DNA from: Fluctibacter halophilus
GTDB taxonomy: Bacteria; Pseudomonadota; Gammaproteobacteria; Enterobacterales; Alteromonadaceae
Direction: 5' to 3'
DNA: 64,000 nt
Assembly: GCF_020687825.1 (NCBI RefSeq)
Contig: NZ_JAJEWP010000001.1
Coordinates: forward strand, 482,078-546,077
Shown: one piece after another, positions 63,672-64,000 of the stretch
How the letters are laid out: each line of letters starts with the position of its first letter
Position numbering within the stretch: the stretch's first letter is position 1
Translations under genes and position numbers: made by a program
Notes under the pieces: model-generated
Database searches by the model: none
Seen by the model: only the letters and a program-made list of their open reading frames with translations
What the model was told of the DNA's origin: nothing

Positions 63672-64000
63672 ATGAGCCAAGCATTTGAACAATCCCCGTT
63701 GCCCGTTGGGCAGAAGCTGGATAACTTTGAAAAGTACGTACGGCGCCAACAGATAAGCCGGTTTCTGGCCCGTTATGAATTGTTCAAACGCTGTCAGAAC
63801 ATCAAGGGTAGCATTGTTGAGTGTGGTGTTTATCAGGGGGCAGGCGTGATGGCGTGGGCAAAATTATCCGCCATGATGGAACCCTATGCCCTTGACCGGC
63901 GCGTGATTGGGTTTGATTCTTTCGACGGCTTCCCGTCTGTGGCGGAGCAAGACACCGCCCATGCCCAAGACAATGTTGAAATGAAACCTGAGGGACTGGC
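63672..64000 (+). CDS. TylF/MycF-type O-methyltransferase, 3' end outside window
   Basis: First 109 codons of a frame starting with ATG and ending at the window edge. The stretch GSIVECGVYQGAGVMAWAKL, then RRVIGFDSFDGFPSV, is the SAM-binding core of TylF/MycF macrocin-type methyltransferases, common in polysaccharide and flagellin-glycan loci. It follows legB by 37 bases. Confidence 0.85.
   Translation, partial: MSQAFEQSPLPVGQKLDNFEKYVRRQQISRFLARYELFKRCQNIKGSIVECGVYQGAGVMAWAKLSAMMEPYALDRRVIGFDSFDGFPSVAEQDTAHAQDNVEMKPEGL

Overview
The window looks like the chromosome of a polarly flagellated marine-type gammaproteobacterium, most likely Alteromonadales. The evidence is the Vibrio/Shewanella-style flagellar layout (flgT, flgP, flgA-flgM-flgN, cheV-cheR-flgBCDEFGHIJKL with sigma-54 promoters, then several flagellins, flaG, fliDST). 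The genus call is an inference from gene order and protein resemblance; no search was run.

Region 1 (1-14006) is a nitrate-respiration block: the 3' part of narK, a tyrosine-decarboxylase-like PLP enzyme, the nitrate sensor kinase narX on the minus strand, and divergently narG-narH-narJ-narI followed by a cytoplasmic parvulin, a small Cys-tailed unknown protein and a YbaN/DUF454 membrane protein. A NarL-type 7-2-7 heptamer pair lies in the narX-narG spacer. No narL is present. Region 2 (14083-15581) holds an IS3-family (IS407-like) insertion sequence and a tRNA-Arg(CCT). The nar block lies on the 3' side of this tRNA, where genomic islands usually integrate.

Region 3 (15625-32043) is the flagellar basal-body, hook and chemotaxis region. 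Sigma-54 (-24/-12) elements can be read before flgP, flgA, flgB and flgF, with weaker ones before flgT and cheV. A sialidase-fold-like gene overlaps the end of flgL antiparallel. Region 4 (33073-38102) carries four flagellin genes in the order A-B-B-A, with sigma-28 promoters, long leaders and long structured 3' regions. Hairpins just before the terminators of flagellins 1 and 3 display a TCTCCTAACG loop that is an exact reverse complement of the flagellin ribosome-binding sites. This looks like an undescribed RNA-based control element.

Region 5 (38128-64000) runs on one strand, with mostly overlapping or near-touching genes: flaG, fliD, fliS, a fliT-like gene and a very large Maf-type flagellin glycosyltransferase. 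Then come the full pseudaminic-acid pathway (pseB, C, F, I, G, H) and a GT9-like protein. An acyl cassette follows (ACP, SDR, AMP-forming ligase, LuxE-like, LuxC-like), then a sulfatase-type membrane transferase, GT8 and GT4 glycosyltransferases, two methyltransferases, a GT52-like candidate nonulosonate transferase, a PhyH-type oxygenase and a LegB-type dehydratase. Together they suggest that flagellin is decorated with a pseudaminic-acid-based glycan carrying extra acyl, methyl and possibly phospho-alcohol groups, and that glycan synthesis is co-expressed with the flagellin cap and chaperones.
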